Source: Roseovarius sp. THAF27 (GTDB lineage: Bacteria > Pseudomonadota > Alphaproteobacteria > Rhodobacterales > Rhodobacteraceae). Taken from it: a DNA stretch of 64,000 bases. Where the stretch lies: assembly GCF_009363655.1 (NCBI RefSeq), contig NZ_CP045393.1:1054001-1118000 (forward strand), in the 5' to 3' direction. A program made the position numbers and the translations under genes. Positions 53,340 through 61,184 of the stretch are shown piece after piece. The notes beneath the pieces were generated by a model. It was given only the letters and a program-made list of their open reading frames with translations, was not told where the DNA came from and made no database searches. Positions within the stretch are counted from its first letter, which is position 1. Every line of letters starts with the position of its first letter.

Positions 53340-54075
53340 GAAAGATGCAGAAGAGCATCGCACCGGCCTGGCCGATGCGATCGGTGATTTCGCCGACACC
53401 GTGAACCCGGCGCGGTTGGGCCGCCAGACGGTGCACGACGTCGCCGAGTACGGCCGCAGCGCCACGCACAGCATCGCGCAATCGGCCAAGGACCATCCCG
53501 TGGGCCTCGCGCTGGTCGGCATCGGTGCCGCCATGCTGGTTGCCGGGGGCGCCGCGCATCAGAAAGGTGCGTTGCCGAACCTGCGGCGCAACAGCGAGTT
53601 GAGCCAGGACGAGCGCATTGCCCGGGCCGCCGACCGGAACGCCAAGCGCGCCCAGGTCGCGGTGGGCCGCGCCAGCCCGTCCTCTTCGCGGATGCGCCGG
53701 ATGCTGGACAGCGGACTGGACCGGCTTGGACCCGAGGCGCGCGACCGCGTGATCTCGATGCGGCTGAAAGCGGTCGACGCGCAGGAAGCTGCGGAGCGCT
53801 ATGCCCGCGGTGCCGCGAAATCGGCGGTCGACACGCATAATTCGCAACCGCTGGTGACCGGGCTGGTCGCTGCCGGGATCGGCGGGCTTCTGGGCGCCCT
53901 TCTGCCCAGCACCCGCCGCGAAGCCGAGATCATGGGGGCGCGTCGCGACGCGTTTCTGCGCGCGGCCGAGGAACGGCTGAGCGCCGAGATCGCCGAGCTC
54001 GAAACCCGGGGCAAGGCTGCCGTCAACGAAGCGGTTCGCGCCGGTTCCGAGCAATTCCAGACCAAGGCAGGGTAA
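53311..54075 (+). CDS. DUF3618-like membrane-associated stress protein
   Basis: 254 residues. GAGGAG stands 8 bases before the start. An N-terminal helical segment (MEKLEKDAEEHRTGLADAIGDF) precedes a hydrophobic helix (HPVGLALVGIGAAMLVAGGA near residue 70), and a second glycine-rich hydrophobic segment (TGLVAAGIGGLLGALLPS) is near residue 195. Charged helices lie between them. It fits the family of YqjK/DUF3618-type proteins grouped with holin-like YqjE genes. Its biochemical role is unknown. Confidence 0.72.
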   Translation: MTAKSMEKLEKDAEEHRTGLADAIGDFADTVNPARLGRQTVHDVAEYGRSATHSIAQSAKDHPVGLALVGIGAAMLVAGGAAHQKGALPNLRRNSELSQDERIARAADRNAKRAQVAVGRASPSSSRMRRMLDSGLDRLGPEARDRVISMRLKAVDAQEAAERYARGAAKSAVDTHNSQPLVTGLVAAGIGGLLGALLPSTRREAEIMGARRDAFLRAAEERLSAEIAELETRGKAAVNEAVRAGSEQFQTKAG

Positions 54076-54090
54076 ATACCAAAGGTGGCC

Positions 54091-55107
54091 ATGGATCATG
54101 CGTCGTCAAAGCTGGTTCGCACCTGCCTTGTCATCCTGACCTTCATCGCAGCCGTCGCCGCGGCCAGACAGGCACAGAACCTGCTGGCTCCGGCGACGTT
54201 TGCCATCGTGCTGGGCGTCGTTCTGTCGCCTGTCGCCAGTCGGCTTCACGGTCTTGGCGTGCCGCGCTCTGTCAGCGCGGCCTGTGCGCTGATCATGGCG
54301 GCCGCGTTGATCTTCTTGCTGATTGTCGCGTTGGGGCCGTTGCTGTCGGCACTGATCGAACAGGTCCCGCGCATCCAGCAGCAGTTTCGCGGATGGATGA
54401 ACGAATTGACGTTCATGCTGCGCAGTTTCGGCGGGATGACGATCGACCTTGAGCGGACGATCTCGGAAGGGGGCGAGGACGCGGTCGAAAAAGCGATTCC
54501 ATCGGTTGCCGAAGCGTTGTGGCTGGCGCCGAACCTTCTGGGCCAATTGCTGATCTTTTCGGGTACGCTCTTCTTCTTTCTGCTGACCCGCGACGAAATC
54601 TACCGCGCGGTGCCCCAGTACCGAGTGGCGCTGCAACAGGCGGATCGCGCCGTGTCGCATTATTTCGTGACGATCACGCTGATCAACCTGGGTCTTGGCA
54701 CCGCGCTGTGCGGCGTCCTGATGCTGATCGGAATGCCAAATCCGATGCTGTGGGGGGCGGCCGCGTTCCTGGCCAACTTCGTGCTGTACCTGGGGCCGCT
54801 TGCCATCATGCTGTCGCTGCTGCTGGCGGGGTTGATCGCCTTCAGTTCGGCCTATGCAATGGTGGCGCCGGCGTCGTTCCTGATGCTGAACGCGATCGAG
54901 GCGCAGTTCGTGACACCGGCGCTGGTGGGCGCACAGCTGAAGGTCAATCCACTTGTCGTTTTCCTGTCCATCGTATTCGGACTGTGGCTTTGGGGGCCAC
55001 TTGGCGGTATCGTCGCGCTGCCGGTGGTGATTTGGGCCTATGCCCTGACCACCGCGCAATCCAAGCGCGGGACCGCGTCCGAATACAAGATGGAACAGGT
55101 TGCATGA
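54091..55107 (+). CDS. AI-2E family transporter
   Basis: 338-residue multi-pass membrane protein of the AI-2E (UPF0118) family, many of which act as exporters or Na+/H+ antiporters rather than autoinducer transporters. N-terminal helices (LVILTFIAAVAAARQ, FAIVLGVVLSPVASRL) precede a periplasmic stretch, and FVTPALVGAQLKVNPLVVFLSIVFGLWLWGPLGG is the conserved C-terminal signature. ATG at 54091 has AAAGGTGG upstream; GTG at 54085 is in frame. It shares ATGA with the amidoligase gene. Confidence 0.88.
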   Translation: MDHASSKLVRTCLVILTFIAAVAAARQAQNLLAPATFAIVLGVVLSPVASRLHGLGVPRSVSAACALIMAAALIFLLIVALGPLLSALIEQVPRIQQQFRGWMNELTFMLRSFGGMTIDLERTISEGGEDAVEKAIPSVAEALWLAPNLLGQLLIFSGTLFFFLLTRDEIYRAVPQYRVALQQADRAVSHYFVTITLINLGLGTALCGVLMLIGMPNPMLWGAAAFLANFVLYLGPLAIMLSLLLAGLIAFSSAYAMVAPASFLMLNAIEAQFVTPALVGAQLKVNPLVVFLSIVFGLWLWGPLGGIVALPVVIWAYALTTAQSKRGTASEYKMEQVA

Positions 55108-56078
55108 CATGTCAGGACGCTGACGCATATCGTTTCCCGCCACTGCCCATCGAGACGAACGCGCAAGGCGCGGCGCGGCGTGTCGGCGTGGAGGTGGAGT
55201 TTTCGGGGTTGAGCGAGCGCCGCGCCGCGTCGATCCTGCAGGAGACCTTCGGCGGAGAACTTGACGACAGCAACCCTCATCAGCTGTTTGTGCGCGGCGG
55301 TGCGCTTGGCGACCTGGAGGTCGAGCTGGACACCGTGCTTGGCAAGACGGGGATGGGGGCGGAGAGCCAAAGTCGGCTGAAGGACCTGCTGCGCGGGCTG
55401 GTGCCGGTCGAGATCGTCACCGAACCGTTGCTTCCCGACCAGGTGGCGCTGTTCGACACGGTCATGCCGGTGCTGCGCGAGGCGGGCGCGAGCGGATCAC
55501 GGGACGGGGTGTTCCTGGGCTTCGGCGTGCATCTCAATGCCGAGGTGGTGGCGCCGGCCGACCCGCACACGATGCGCACGATCCGGGCCTTTGCCCTGCT
55601 CGACCCGGTGCTGCGGGCCGAAAAGGGCATTGACGTGACCCGCCGCGTGCTGCCTTTCGTGACATCCTGGCCAAGGGCGCTGGTGGACCTTCTGATCGAG
55701 GAAAAGCCGGATCGCCTGGCGGCGCTGATCGACCTCATCGACCCGTATGTGCGCAGCCGCAACCACGCGCTGGACCTGCTGCCCCTTCTGAAACACGCTC
55801 GGCCGAAACTGTTCGAGGCGAGCTATCCCGACGAGCAGAGCACGACGGCGCGGCCGGCCTTTCATTTTCGCCTGCCCGACAGCCGGATCAACGAGCCGGG
55901 CTGGTCGCTGCGGGAGCCGTGGGAGATGTGGCGCACGGTCGAGGAGGTGGCGGCGTCGGATCGGCTGGAGCGGTTGGAGGAGGAGTGGACCGAGCGAAAG
56001 CGGGCGCACGGCGTGTTGCGCCGCGACAGCGCATGGGTGCGAGTCGCCAGCGATATCCTGAGCCGCGACGACGCATGA
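55104..56078 (+). CDS. Amidoligase family protein (putative COOH-NH2 ligase)
   Basis: 324-residue protein of the putative amidoligase family (PF12224-type, glutamine-synthetase/GCS-like fold). RRVGVEVEFSGL near residue 25 is the ATP/Mg-binding Glu motif typical of these enzymes, and GVHLNAEVV near 138 and PAFHFRLPDSRIN near 250 are further conserved blocks. Such ligases join a carboxylate and an amine with ATP; substrates are unknown. The start overlaps the AI-2E stop and the stop overlaps the GATase start (ATGA both times), so transporter, ligase and hydrolase are translationally linked. Confidence 0.82.
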   Translation: MTCQDADAYRFPPLPIETNAQGAARRVGVEVEFSGLSERRAASILQETFGGELDDSNPHQLFVRGGALGDLEVELDTVLGKTGMGAESQSRLKDLLRGLVPVEIVTEPLLPDQVALFDTVMPVLREAGASGSRDGVFLGFGVHLNAEVVAPADPHTMRTIRAFALLDPVLRAEKGIDVTRRVLPFVTSWPRALVDLLIEEKPDRLAALIDLIDPYVRSRNHALDLLPLLKHARPKLFEASYPDEQSTTARPAFHFRLPDSRINEPGWSLREPWEMWRTVEEVAASDRLERLEEEWTERKRAHGVLRRDSAWVRVASDILSRDDA

Positions 56079-56788
56079 CGACAAAGCCGGTCATTGCCGT
56101 GACGACCTCGCAGCGGTCGGGGTGGCGGATCTTTCCTCTGGTGTGGTTCAACCTGTGGCTGGCCGGTGGCGGCGCGGTGCGCTGGGGGGTGGGACGTCCG
56201 GCGAACCTGGAAGAGGTCGACGGCCTGATCATCGGCGGCGGGGACGACGTGGGACCGGAGCTTTACGGCGGCACGATCGGCCTGTCGGCGGAACTGGACC
56301 GCGACCGCGACGACCTGGAGCGCGGACTGGCGACCGAGGCATTGGACCAGGGTGTGCCGGTCCTGGGTATCTGCCGGGGCGCGCAGATGATGAACGTCGC
56401 CTTCGGCGGATCGCTTGACCAGAATGCGTGGCAGACGTTCGGCAAGGCGAAAAAGATCAAGACGATCCTGCCAAAGCGCGATGTGGACGTCCTGGAAGAC
56501 ACACTTCTGGCGCGGATCTGCGGGCCCGAGCGGATGCGGGTGAACGCGCTGCACACGCAGGCCGTCGACAGCCTGGGGCGCGGATTGCGGGTGGCGGCGC
56601 GCGACACCTGGGGCATGATCCAGGCGATAGAACGTCCGACCGACCCGTTCGCGGTGGGGGTGCAGTGGCATCCCGAACACCTGTTCTATGCCAGGCGCCA
56701 GCGGCTGCTGTTCAAGGCGTTGGTGGCCGCCGCACGGGCCTATCGCGCGTCACGCGCACAGGTCGACGCGGTTTTGAAGGACGCATGA
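56075..56788 (+). CDS. Class I glutamine amidotransferase-like gamma-glutamyl hydrolase
   Basis: 237-residue peptidase C26/PuuD-type enzyme. The nucleophile Cys is in VLGICRGAQMMNVAFGG near residue 98, and the His-Glu pair in VGVQWHPEH near residue 205. LIIGGGDDVGPELYGG near residue 50 is the family's oxyanion region. The family hydrolyses gamma-glutamyl amides such as gamma-glutamyl-GABA. Pairing with an amidoligase suggests that it removes or edits the amide its neighbour makes. Confidence 0.87.
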   Translation: MTTKPVIAVTTSQRSGWRIFPLVWFNLWLAGGGAVRWGVGRPANLEEVDGLIIGGGDDVGPELYGGTIGLSAELDRDRDDLERGLATEALDQGVPVLGICRGAQMMNVAFGGSLDQNAWQTFGKAKKIKTILPKRDVDVLEDTLLARICGPERMRVNALHTQAVDSLGRGLRVAARDTWGMIQAIERPTDPFAVGVQWHPEHLFYARRQRLLFKALVAAARAYRASRAQVDAVLKDA

Positions 56789-56814
56789 AAAAGGGCGCCG
56801 CAAGGGCGCCCTTC
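56789..56814. terminator. Bidirectional terminator between convergent genes
   Basis: Stem AAGGGCGCC / GGCGCCCTT around a short loop. On the minus strand it ends in TTTTTC after csbD; on the plus strand it ends the GATase operon. Confidence 0.75.
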
Positions 56815-56834
56815 CTGGGTCGTTCGGGGTCAGA

Positions 56835-57032
56835 TCAGTAGCCCGAGAGAATGTTGTCGACGTCGCGGCGGACCTCGTCCTTGTCCTTGCCGACCTTGGC
56901 CTGCAGCCTGCCGATCATCTGTTCGCGCTCGCCGCGCGCTTCTTCCAGGTCGTCGTCGGTGAGGTCACCGTAGATCTCGCGGAGCTTGCCTTTGATCTGG
57001 GTCCAGTTGCCTTCGATGCGATCTTGGTCCAT
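56835..57032 (-). CDS. CsbD family stress protein
   Basis: 65-residue CsbD-like protein (DRIEGNWTQIKGKLREIYGDL, then DDDLEEARGEREQMIGRLQAK). CsbD proteins are small, abundant general-stress proteins of unknown mechanism (in Bacillus under SigB). A perfect EcfG-type promoter lies 77 bases upstream, so this alphaproteobacterial copy is probably under EcfG. Confidence 0.88.
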   Translation of the reverse strand: MDQDRIEGNWTQIKGKLREIYGDLTDDDLEEARGEREQMIGRLQAKVGKDKDEVRRDVDNILSGY

Positions 57033-57108
57033 CTCGAATTCTCCAATAATCCTAGGGGTTTGAGCCGTCCCACCGCGGGGCGGCCCGTCATCTCGTCTGT
57101 ATAGGGAA

Positions 57109-57133
57109 AACGCAATTCGCTGGCCGGAGTTCC
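57109..57133 (-). promoter_or_regulatory. EcfG-type promoter of csbD
   Basis: On the minus strand GGAAC (57133-57129), 16-base spacer, CGTT (57112-57109): exact consensus, directed at the CsbD gene. Confidence 0.78.
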
Positions 57134-57147
57134 AGCCGTTGCCGCCG

Positions 57148-58635
57148 TCAGACGATATTTTCCGTCACGCCGGGCAGATTGAGCCAAGTATCGCGCAATT
57201 GGGCACTGTCATGATGGACCAGGAAACCGTGGCGGTTCTCGGGGGTCATGACGCTGTTCTCGGCAATCTTCTTGGACCACCAGGGGAACATGGTGTCATG
57301 TGCGCGTGCCTCGGGCGGCAGATCCTCGAACCACCAGTGCGCCATGAGCCGTTCGCGCAGGGTCTGGATGCGCTCGGGCCGGGTGACGCGCACCGCCGCT
57401 TCGGTATCCCAGTAGAGCGAGCGACCGTTGAGATTGGCCGATCCGACCAGCGCGAACGAGTCGTCCTGCACGAGGATCTTGTTGTGGACGTGGATCAGCG
57501 GAGAGCCCGAGAGCGTCTGGATCGTGTCGCGGGCGGCGAACCGGGGCTGCACCGGCGTGGCGACGATGATGCGGTCGCCGAAGCTGTCGCGCACCATTTC
57601 GATCGCATCGTGCTGAAGCGACATGCCATAGCGGGCGTCGACGCCGATCTCGCTGGAATAGGCGACCTCGTCGGGCAGGCCGGGCAGGATGAGGATGGCG
57701 TGGAGATCGGGCCGCCGGCGGCCTTCCTTGGCCAGCCGCCGGGCCAGGCCACGAGCGCGGAAATACTGGGTCTCGATATAGACCATGTCCTTGGCGCGCT
57801 TGAAGGCGCGGACATGATCCTCTTCGATCTCGTGCAGCAGCGTCTTGGGCGAGACGTAGGGCAGTTGCGTCGGACGCGGGGCCGAGAGCGTGCGCCGGAT
57901 GTATTTCATCGGCGCGGGCTTGCGGCAGGCGTCGATGCTGGTGAGGAAGGTCTTGACGTGATGCGCCGCCTCGATCGCCTCGGGACCGCGTACCAGAAGC
58001 TGGACGTCGGACCATGTATGCGCGGCGATCCGGTCATGCTGGGGCGTGTCGTAGCGCCGTTCGTTCAGGTCGAGCCCGCCGACGTAGACCACCTCGTCGT
58101 CGATCACGGCGATCTTCTGGTGATGCGACGTGGTGTGCAGCTCGGGCAGGGCGCCATTGTCCAGGCGCACGGCCTCGCGCAGTTTCTGGTCGTCGCTGAG
58201 CGCCATCAGCCGCTTGGACCGGCGCCGCAGGACAGCCGGAAGGAAGGCCAGCCAGGGGAGGCGCCCGGCCTTGGCCGGGTGGAGGTGCGGGGTGACACGC
58301 AGATTGTGGATCGAGCAATCGGAGACTTCGGCCAGCGCGGCGGCCTGGCGCACGGTACGCCAGGTCAGTCGGTGCAGTTCGGTGGCGAAGATCGGATCGA
58401 AATCACTGACGGTGATGTGGATGCGCACGCCGCGGCAGAGGACGTGTTCCAGAAGGTCGAACCACGTCTCGCCGATTTCGCGGGCCTCCGGGCTGCGCAG
58501 CTGCGTGGCCAGGTCGAAGATGCGAAAGGAGCCCCAGATATGCGATTTGGCAGCAAGCACGGCGCGCTCGAACACGGGCCACGCCTCCTGCGCGGTTATC
58601 ATCACCTGGAAGTCTGGATCGTCGCCATTCTGCAT
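57148..58635 (-). CDS. Phospholipase D-like protein
   Basis: 495-residue PLD-superfamily protein with both HKD motifs: HHQKIAVIDDEVVYVGGLDLN near residue 172 and HVHNKILVQDDSFALVGSANLNGRS near residue 390, as in cardiolipin synthases and transphosphatidylases. No obvious membrane segment is seen, so it may act on the membrane surface. ATG at 58635 shares a base with the kinase stop (TGATG), making it the last gene of the nepR-ecfG-kinase operon. Cardiolipin synthase is possible but not proven by sequence. Confidence 0.85.
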   Translation of the reverse strand: MQNGDDPDFQVMITAQEAWPVFERAVLAAKSHIWGSFRIFDLATQLRSPEAREIGETWFDLLEHVLCRGVRIHITVSDFDPIFATELHRLTWRTVRQAAALAEVSDCSIHNLRVTPHLHPAKAGRLPWLAFLPAVLRRRSKRLMALSDDQKLREAVRLDNGALPELHTTSHHQKIAVIDDEVVYVGGLDLNERRYDTPQHDRIAAHTWSDVQLLVRGPEAIEAAHHVKTFLTSIDACRKPAPMKYIRRTLSAPRPTQLPYVSPKTLLHEIEEDHVRAFKRAKDMVYIETQYFRARGLARRLAKEGRRRPDLHAILILPGLPDEVAYSSEIGVDARYGMSLQHDAIEMVRDSFGDRIIVATPVQPRFAARDTIQTLSGSPLIHVHNKILVQDDSFALVGSANLNGRSLYWDTEAAVRVTRPERIQTLRERLMAHWWFEDLPPEARAHDTMFPWWSKKIAENSVMTPENRHGFLVHHDSAQLRDTWLNLPGVTENIV

Positions 58636-60374
58636 CACGTTGCCGACTCGAAGTCCTTTCGTTCGAACGTGACGTGCAGACCGTAGTGGTCGTCGTCTTC
58701 CGTCACCTCCTGGTGGCCGTCAAGCTGGCTGACAAACGCCTTCATCAACTTGGTGCCAAGGCCGCTGATGGTCTCGACCTCGGGGATGGGCCGGAGCATG
58801 ATCGGACCCTTGGAGTTGATGACGCTGAGCTGATATTGCCCGCCGGACTGTTCTTTCAACGTAACCCGGACGGACGGGGTTTCATCCTTTTTCGCCCCGA
58901 CATATTTCAGCGCGTTGGTCAGTGCCTCGGCCAGCAGCATCGAGAGCGGCACCGCCTGGTCGGGGTAGAGCGGCAGCGCATCGAGTTCGCGCTCGATCTT
59001 GATGCCGGGGACGGTCATCATGGTGGAGATGTCGGTGACGACCGCTTCGAGCAGCTCGTTGGCCTCGATCGTCAGCAGGTCGGGCGTGGTGTAGAGTGTG
59101 CGGTGCAGCATGGCGAGGCCATTGACCCGCCGTTGCAGGCTGGCCAGCATGAACTTCGCCTCGGGCGTCTTGGCGCTGCGCAGCTGCATGTTCATGATCG
59201 AGGCGATCATTTGCAGGTTGTTCTTGACGCGGTGGTGCACCTCTTTCAGCAGCACCTCCTTGTCCTTGAGGTCCTTGTCCTGCCGCGCCTCGGATTCGGC
59301 GATGATGATCGCCATGCGGTTGAAGGCGCGTTCGGCCTCGGCAAATTCCTCGGGCGGGTTTTGCAGGCGCAGGGGGAAGCCGTCACGCTGGCCCAGCGCG
59401 AAGCGGCGCATGGCCGAGCGCAGATCGCGGACATGGCGGATCACGACGCGGCGCAGTTCGTACCAGGCGAAGGCGAGCCCGGCCGCCCAGATCGCAAAGG
59501 GAAACAGAAGATTCAGAACGTAGAATGCGAGCGCGCCGCCCCAGACGGAGGTGCGCGCGGGCCAGCTTGCGATGACGCTGACCTGGTCCTGGAAGATGCT
59601 GGCCACCGCGTAGATGCGTTCCTCGCCAAGGCCGTCCTCGCCGGTGAAGGTGGTGCCGACATGGCGGGTGAGATCCTCGGGGTCGATCATCTGCGGCAGG
59701 ATGTCATCGGCATTCTCGCGGCCGCCGCTGGCGGAAATGGTCTGGCCATCGTTGGTGAAGGTGACGAAGCGCAGTTCATGGTCGTACCGGGGCGATGTGA
59801 GCGGCTGGTAGGTGAGGCGTAGCGGAACCGAGAGCGAGACAATGCCCGTCAGGCTGCGATCGACGTAGACGGGATGGTTCACGACCAGCACGGGTTGCTG
59901 GCTTATGGAGCCGAGCGGCGCGACATAGACACTGGGACCGTCCGCGTCGAGCGCACGTTGCAGGCGCTCGAGCGTGCGGAAGTCGCGCACCTCGTCTCCC
60001 TCGGAGCCGCATTCCATGATGCCCGAAAGCTTGGTGTAGCCGGCGAAGGCGATGTGGGCGTTGGTTTCGGCGAATTCGCGCATGACCTCGCGGCAGGCGG
60101 GGGCGTCATCGAGGATCGACAGCGCTGCCAGGCCTTCGGCAGAGCCGAGAGTCTGCTGGATCAGTTCGCGTTCGTCCCGGGCCGCAGAGGTGGTTTCGAA
60201 GAAAAGTGCGTTGCGGCGCAGGTTCTCAGTCTCGTCCAGGACCTGGTCGGTCTGATAGACGGCGATGACGCCGAGCGGGAACAGCGCCAGCGCCAGCAAC
60301 GCAAAAAGACGGAACGACAGCCGGTTGACCATCGTTCCGTATGCGTCGAGCAGGGCTTTGGACTTCTTAGGCAA
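58635..60374 (-). CDS. HisKA_2-type sensor histidine kinase
   Basis: 579 residues from TTG at 60374; ATG at 60332 is an alternative that keeps the first transmembrane helix. Two hydrophobic helices (about 18-42 and 283-310) flank a periplasmic sensor region with Cys. A linker runs to the HisKA_2 phosphoacceptor helix LLKEVHHRVKNNLQMIASIMN near residue 378, with the phosphorylatable His in VHHRV. A HWE/HisKA_2 ATPase domain follows (AEALTNALKYV, then GLGTKLMKAF). Kinases of this family phosphorylate PhyR in other alphaproteobacteria; being cotranscribed with ecfG, it probably triggers the stress response. Confidence 0.88.
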   Translation of the reverse strand: MPKKSKALLDAYGTMVNRLSFRLFALLALALFPLGVIAVYQTDQVLDETENLRRNALFFETTSAARDERELIQQTLGSAEGLAALSILDDAPACREVMREFAETNAHIAFAGYTKLSGIMECGSEGDEVRDFRTLERLQRALDADGPSVYVAPLGSISQQPVLVVNHPVYVDRSLTGIVSLSVPLRLTYQPLTSPRYDHELRFVTFTNDGQTISASGGRENADDILPQMIDPEDLTRHVGTTFTGEDGLGEERIYAVASIFQDQVSVIASWPARTSVWGGALAFYVLNLLFPFAIWAAGLAFAWYELRRVVIRHVRDLRSAMRRFALGQRDGFPLRLQNPPEEFAEAERAFNRMAIIIAESEARQDKDLKDKEVLLKEVHHRVKNNLQMIASIMNMQLRSAKTPEAKFMLASLQRRVNGLAMLHRTLYTTPDLLTIEANELLEAVVTDISTMMTVPGIKIERELDALPLYPDQAVPLSMLLAEALTNALKYVGAKKDETPSVRVTLKEQSGGQYQLSVINSKGPIMLRPIPEVETISGLGTKLMKAFVSQLDGHQEVTEDDDHYGLHVTFERKDFESAT

Positions 60375-60915
60375 CGCTTTTGTTCGCCGATACGATGCCC
60401 GCGGTGACCGCGTCCGTCGTTTCGAGTACCTGATCCTCGTCCAGATGCATCAATTCCACCAGTCGCGCACGGGCGCGGTTGACACGGCTCTTGATCGTAC
60501 CCACGGCGACACCGCAAGTTTCCGCGGCTTCCTCGTAGGAAAAGCCGCCGGCGCCGACCAGCACCAAGGCTTCGCGCTGTTCGTCGGGCAGCTTGTCGAA
60601 GGCAACGTGAAAGTCGCGCATCTGCAATCTGCCATCGTGGTCCGGCTTTTTCGCCAGCGACGCAGCCAGTTCGCCGTCGGTGTCGGACACCTCGCGGCGC
60701 GCCTTGCGATGATGGGAATAATACGTGTTGCGCAGAATTGTAAAGAGCCAGGCGCGCATGTTCGTGCCGGGCTGAAACTTTTCGATATTGGTCCAGGCTT
60801 TAACCAGGGCGTCCTGCACCATATCGTCGGCCAGCGCGGAGTTGCGCGTCAGGCTCATGGCGAACGCCCGCATGGGCCCGAGGTGTTCGACCAGTTCTTC
60901 ACGCGGGTCGCTCAT
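60367..60915 (-). CDS. ecfG: EcfG-type RNA polymerase sigma factor
   Basis: 182-residue ECF sigma factor of the general stress response (ECF15/EcfG type). Region 2 contains NSALADDMVQDALVKAWTNIEKFQPGTNMRAWLFTILRN near residue 25, and region 4 is SYEEAAETCGVAVGTIKSRVNRARARL near residue 126. It directs transcription from GGAAC-N16-CGTT promoters, several of which are in this window, and is held inactive by NepR. The start overlaps the nepR stop by four bases (ATGA), and its 3' end overlaps the kinase start. Confidence 0.93.
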   Translation of the reverse strand: MSDPREELVEHLGPMRAFAMSLTRNSALADDMVQDALVKAWTNIEKFQPGTNMRAWLFTILRNTYYSHHRKARREVSDTDGELAASLAKKPDHDGRLQMRDFHVAFDKLPDEQREALVLVGAGGFSYEEAAETCGVAVGTIKSRVNRARARLVELMHLDEDQVLETTDAVTAGIVSANKSVA

Positions 60916-61088
60916 GAATTGTCGTCCGTCCCGGAAGATTTGTCCGCACCGTGCCCGCTTGTCTTGAGCTGCTCCAGCAGGTCAGTGAAGCGAGACGGCA
61001 AAGGCTCACTGGCCACATCCTCGAATGCGCGCTTGAGGTTTTCGTCGATGGTATTTTGCACTCTTGAATTCCGTTTATCTCGAGTCAT
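60912..61088 (-). CDS. nepR: NepR anti-sigma factor
   Basis: 58-residue anti-sigma factor. The conserved NepR core is present (NTIDENLKRAFEDVASEPLP, then SRFTDLLEQLKT), which forms the helix pair that clamps EcfG. ATG at 61088 begins Met-Thr-Arg-Asp-Lys-Arg. PhyR, when phosphorylated, mimics sigma and titrates NepR away. The gene overlaps ecfG by four bases and is read from a divergent, EcfG-type promoter; it is too short for most gene finders. Confidence 0.9.
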   Translation of the reverse strand: MTRDKRNSRVQNTIDENLKRAFEDVASEPLPSRFTDLLEQLKTSGHGADKSSGTDDNS

Positions 61089-61121
61089 TTTGTCTTTTGG
61101 CCACATTTGTATAGTGTGTCT

Positions 61122-61146
61122 GGAACTTAACCACGCTATGCGTGTT
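61122..61146 (+). promoter_or_regulatory. EcfG-type promoter of phyR
   Basis: GGAAC at 61122-61126, 16 bases, then TGTT at 61143-61146, 39 bases before the phyR start. It overlaps the nepR promoter on the other strand around a CACGC-TAT-GCGTG palindrome. Confidence 0.7.
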
Positions 61147-61153
61147 GGGTTCC
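61129..61153 (-). promoter_or_regulatory. EcfG-type promoter of nepR-ecfG
   Basis: On the minus strand GGAAC (61153-61149), 16 bases, GGTT (61132-61129), 41 bases before the nepR start. It is antiparallel to the phyR promoter. Confidence 0.7.
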
Positions 61154-61184
61154 ATGAAAGTAGAATAAAACTGGAAGCTATCAA

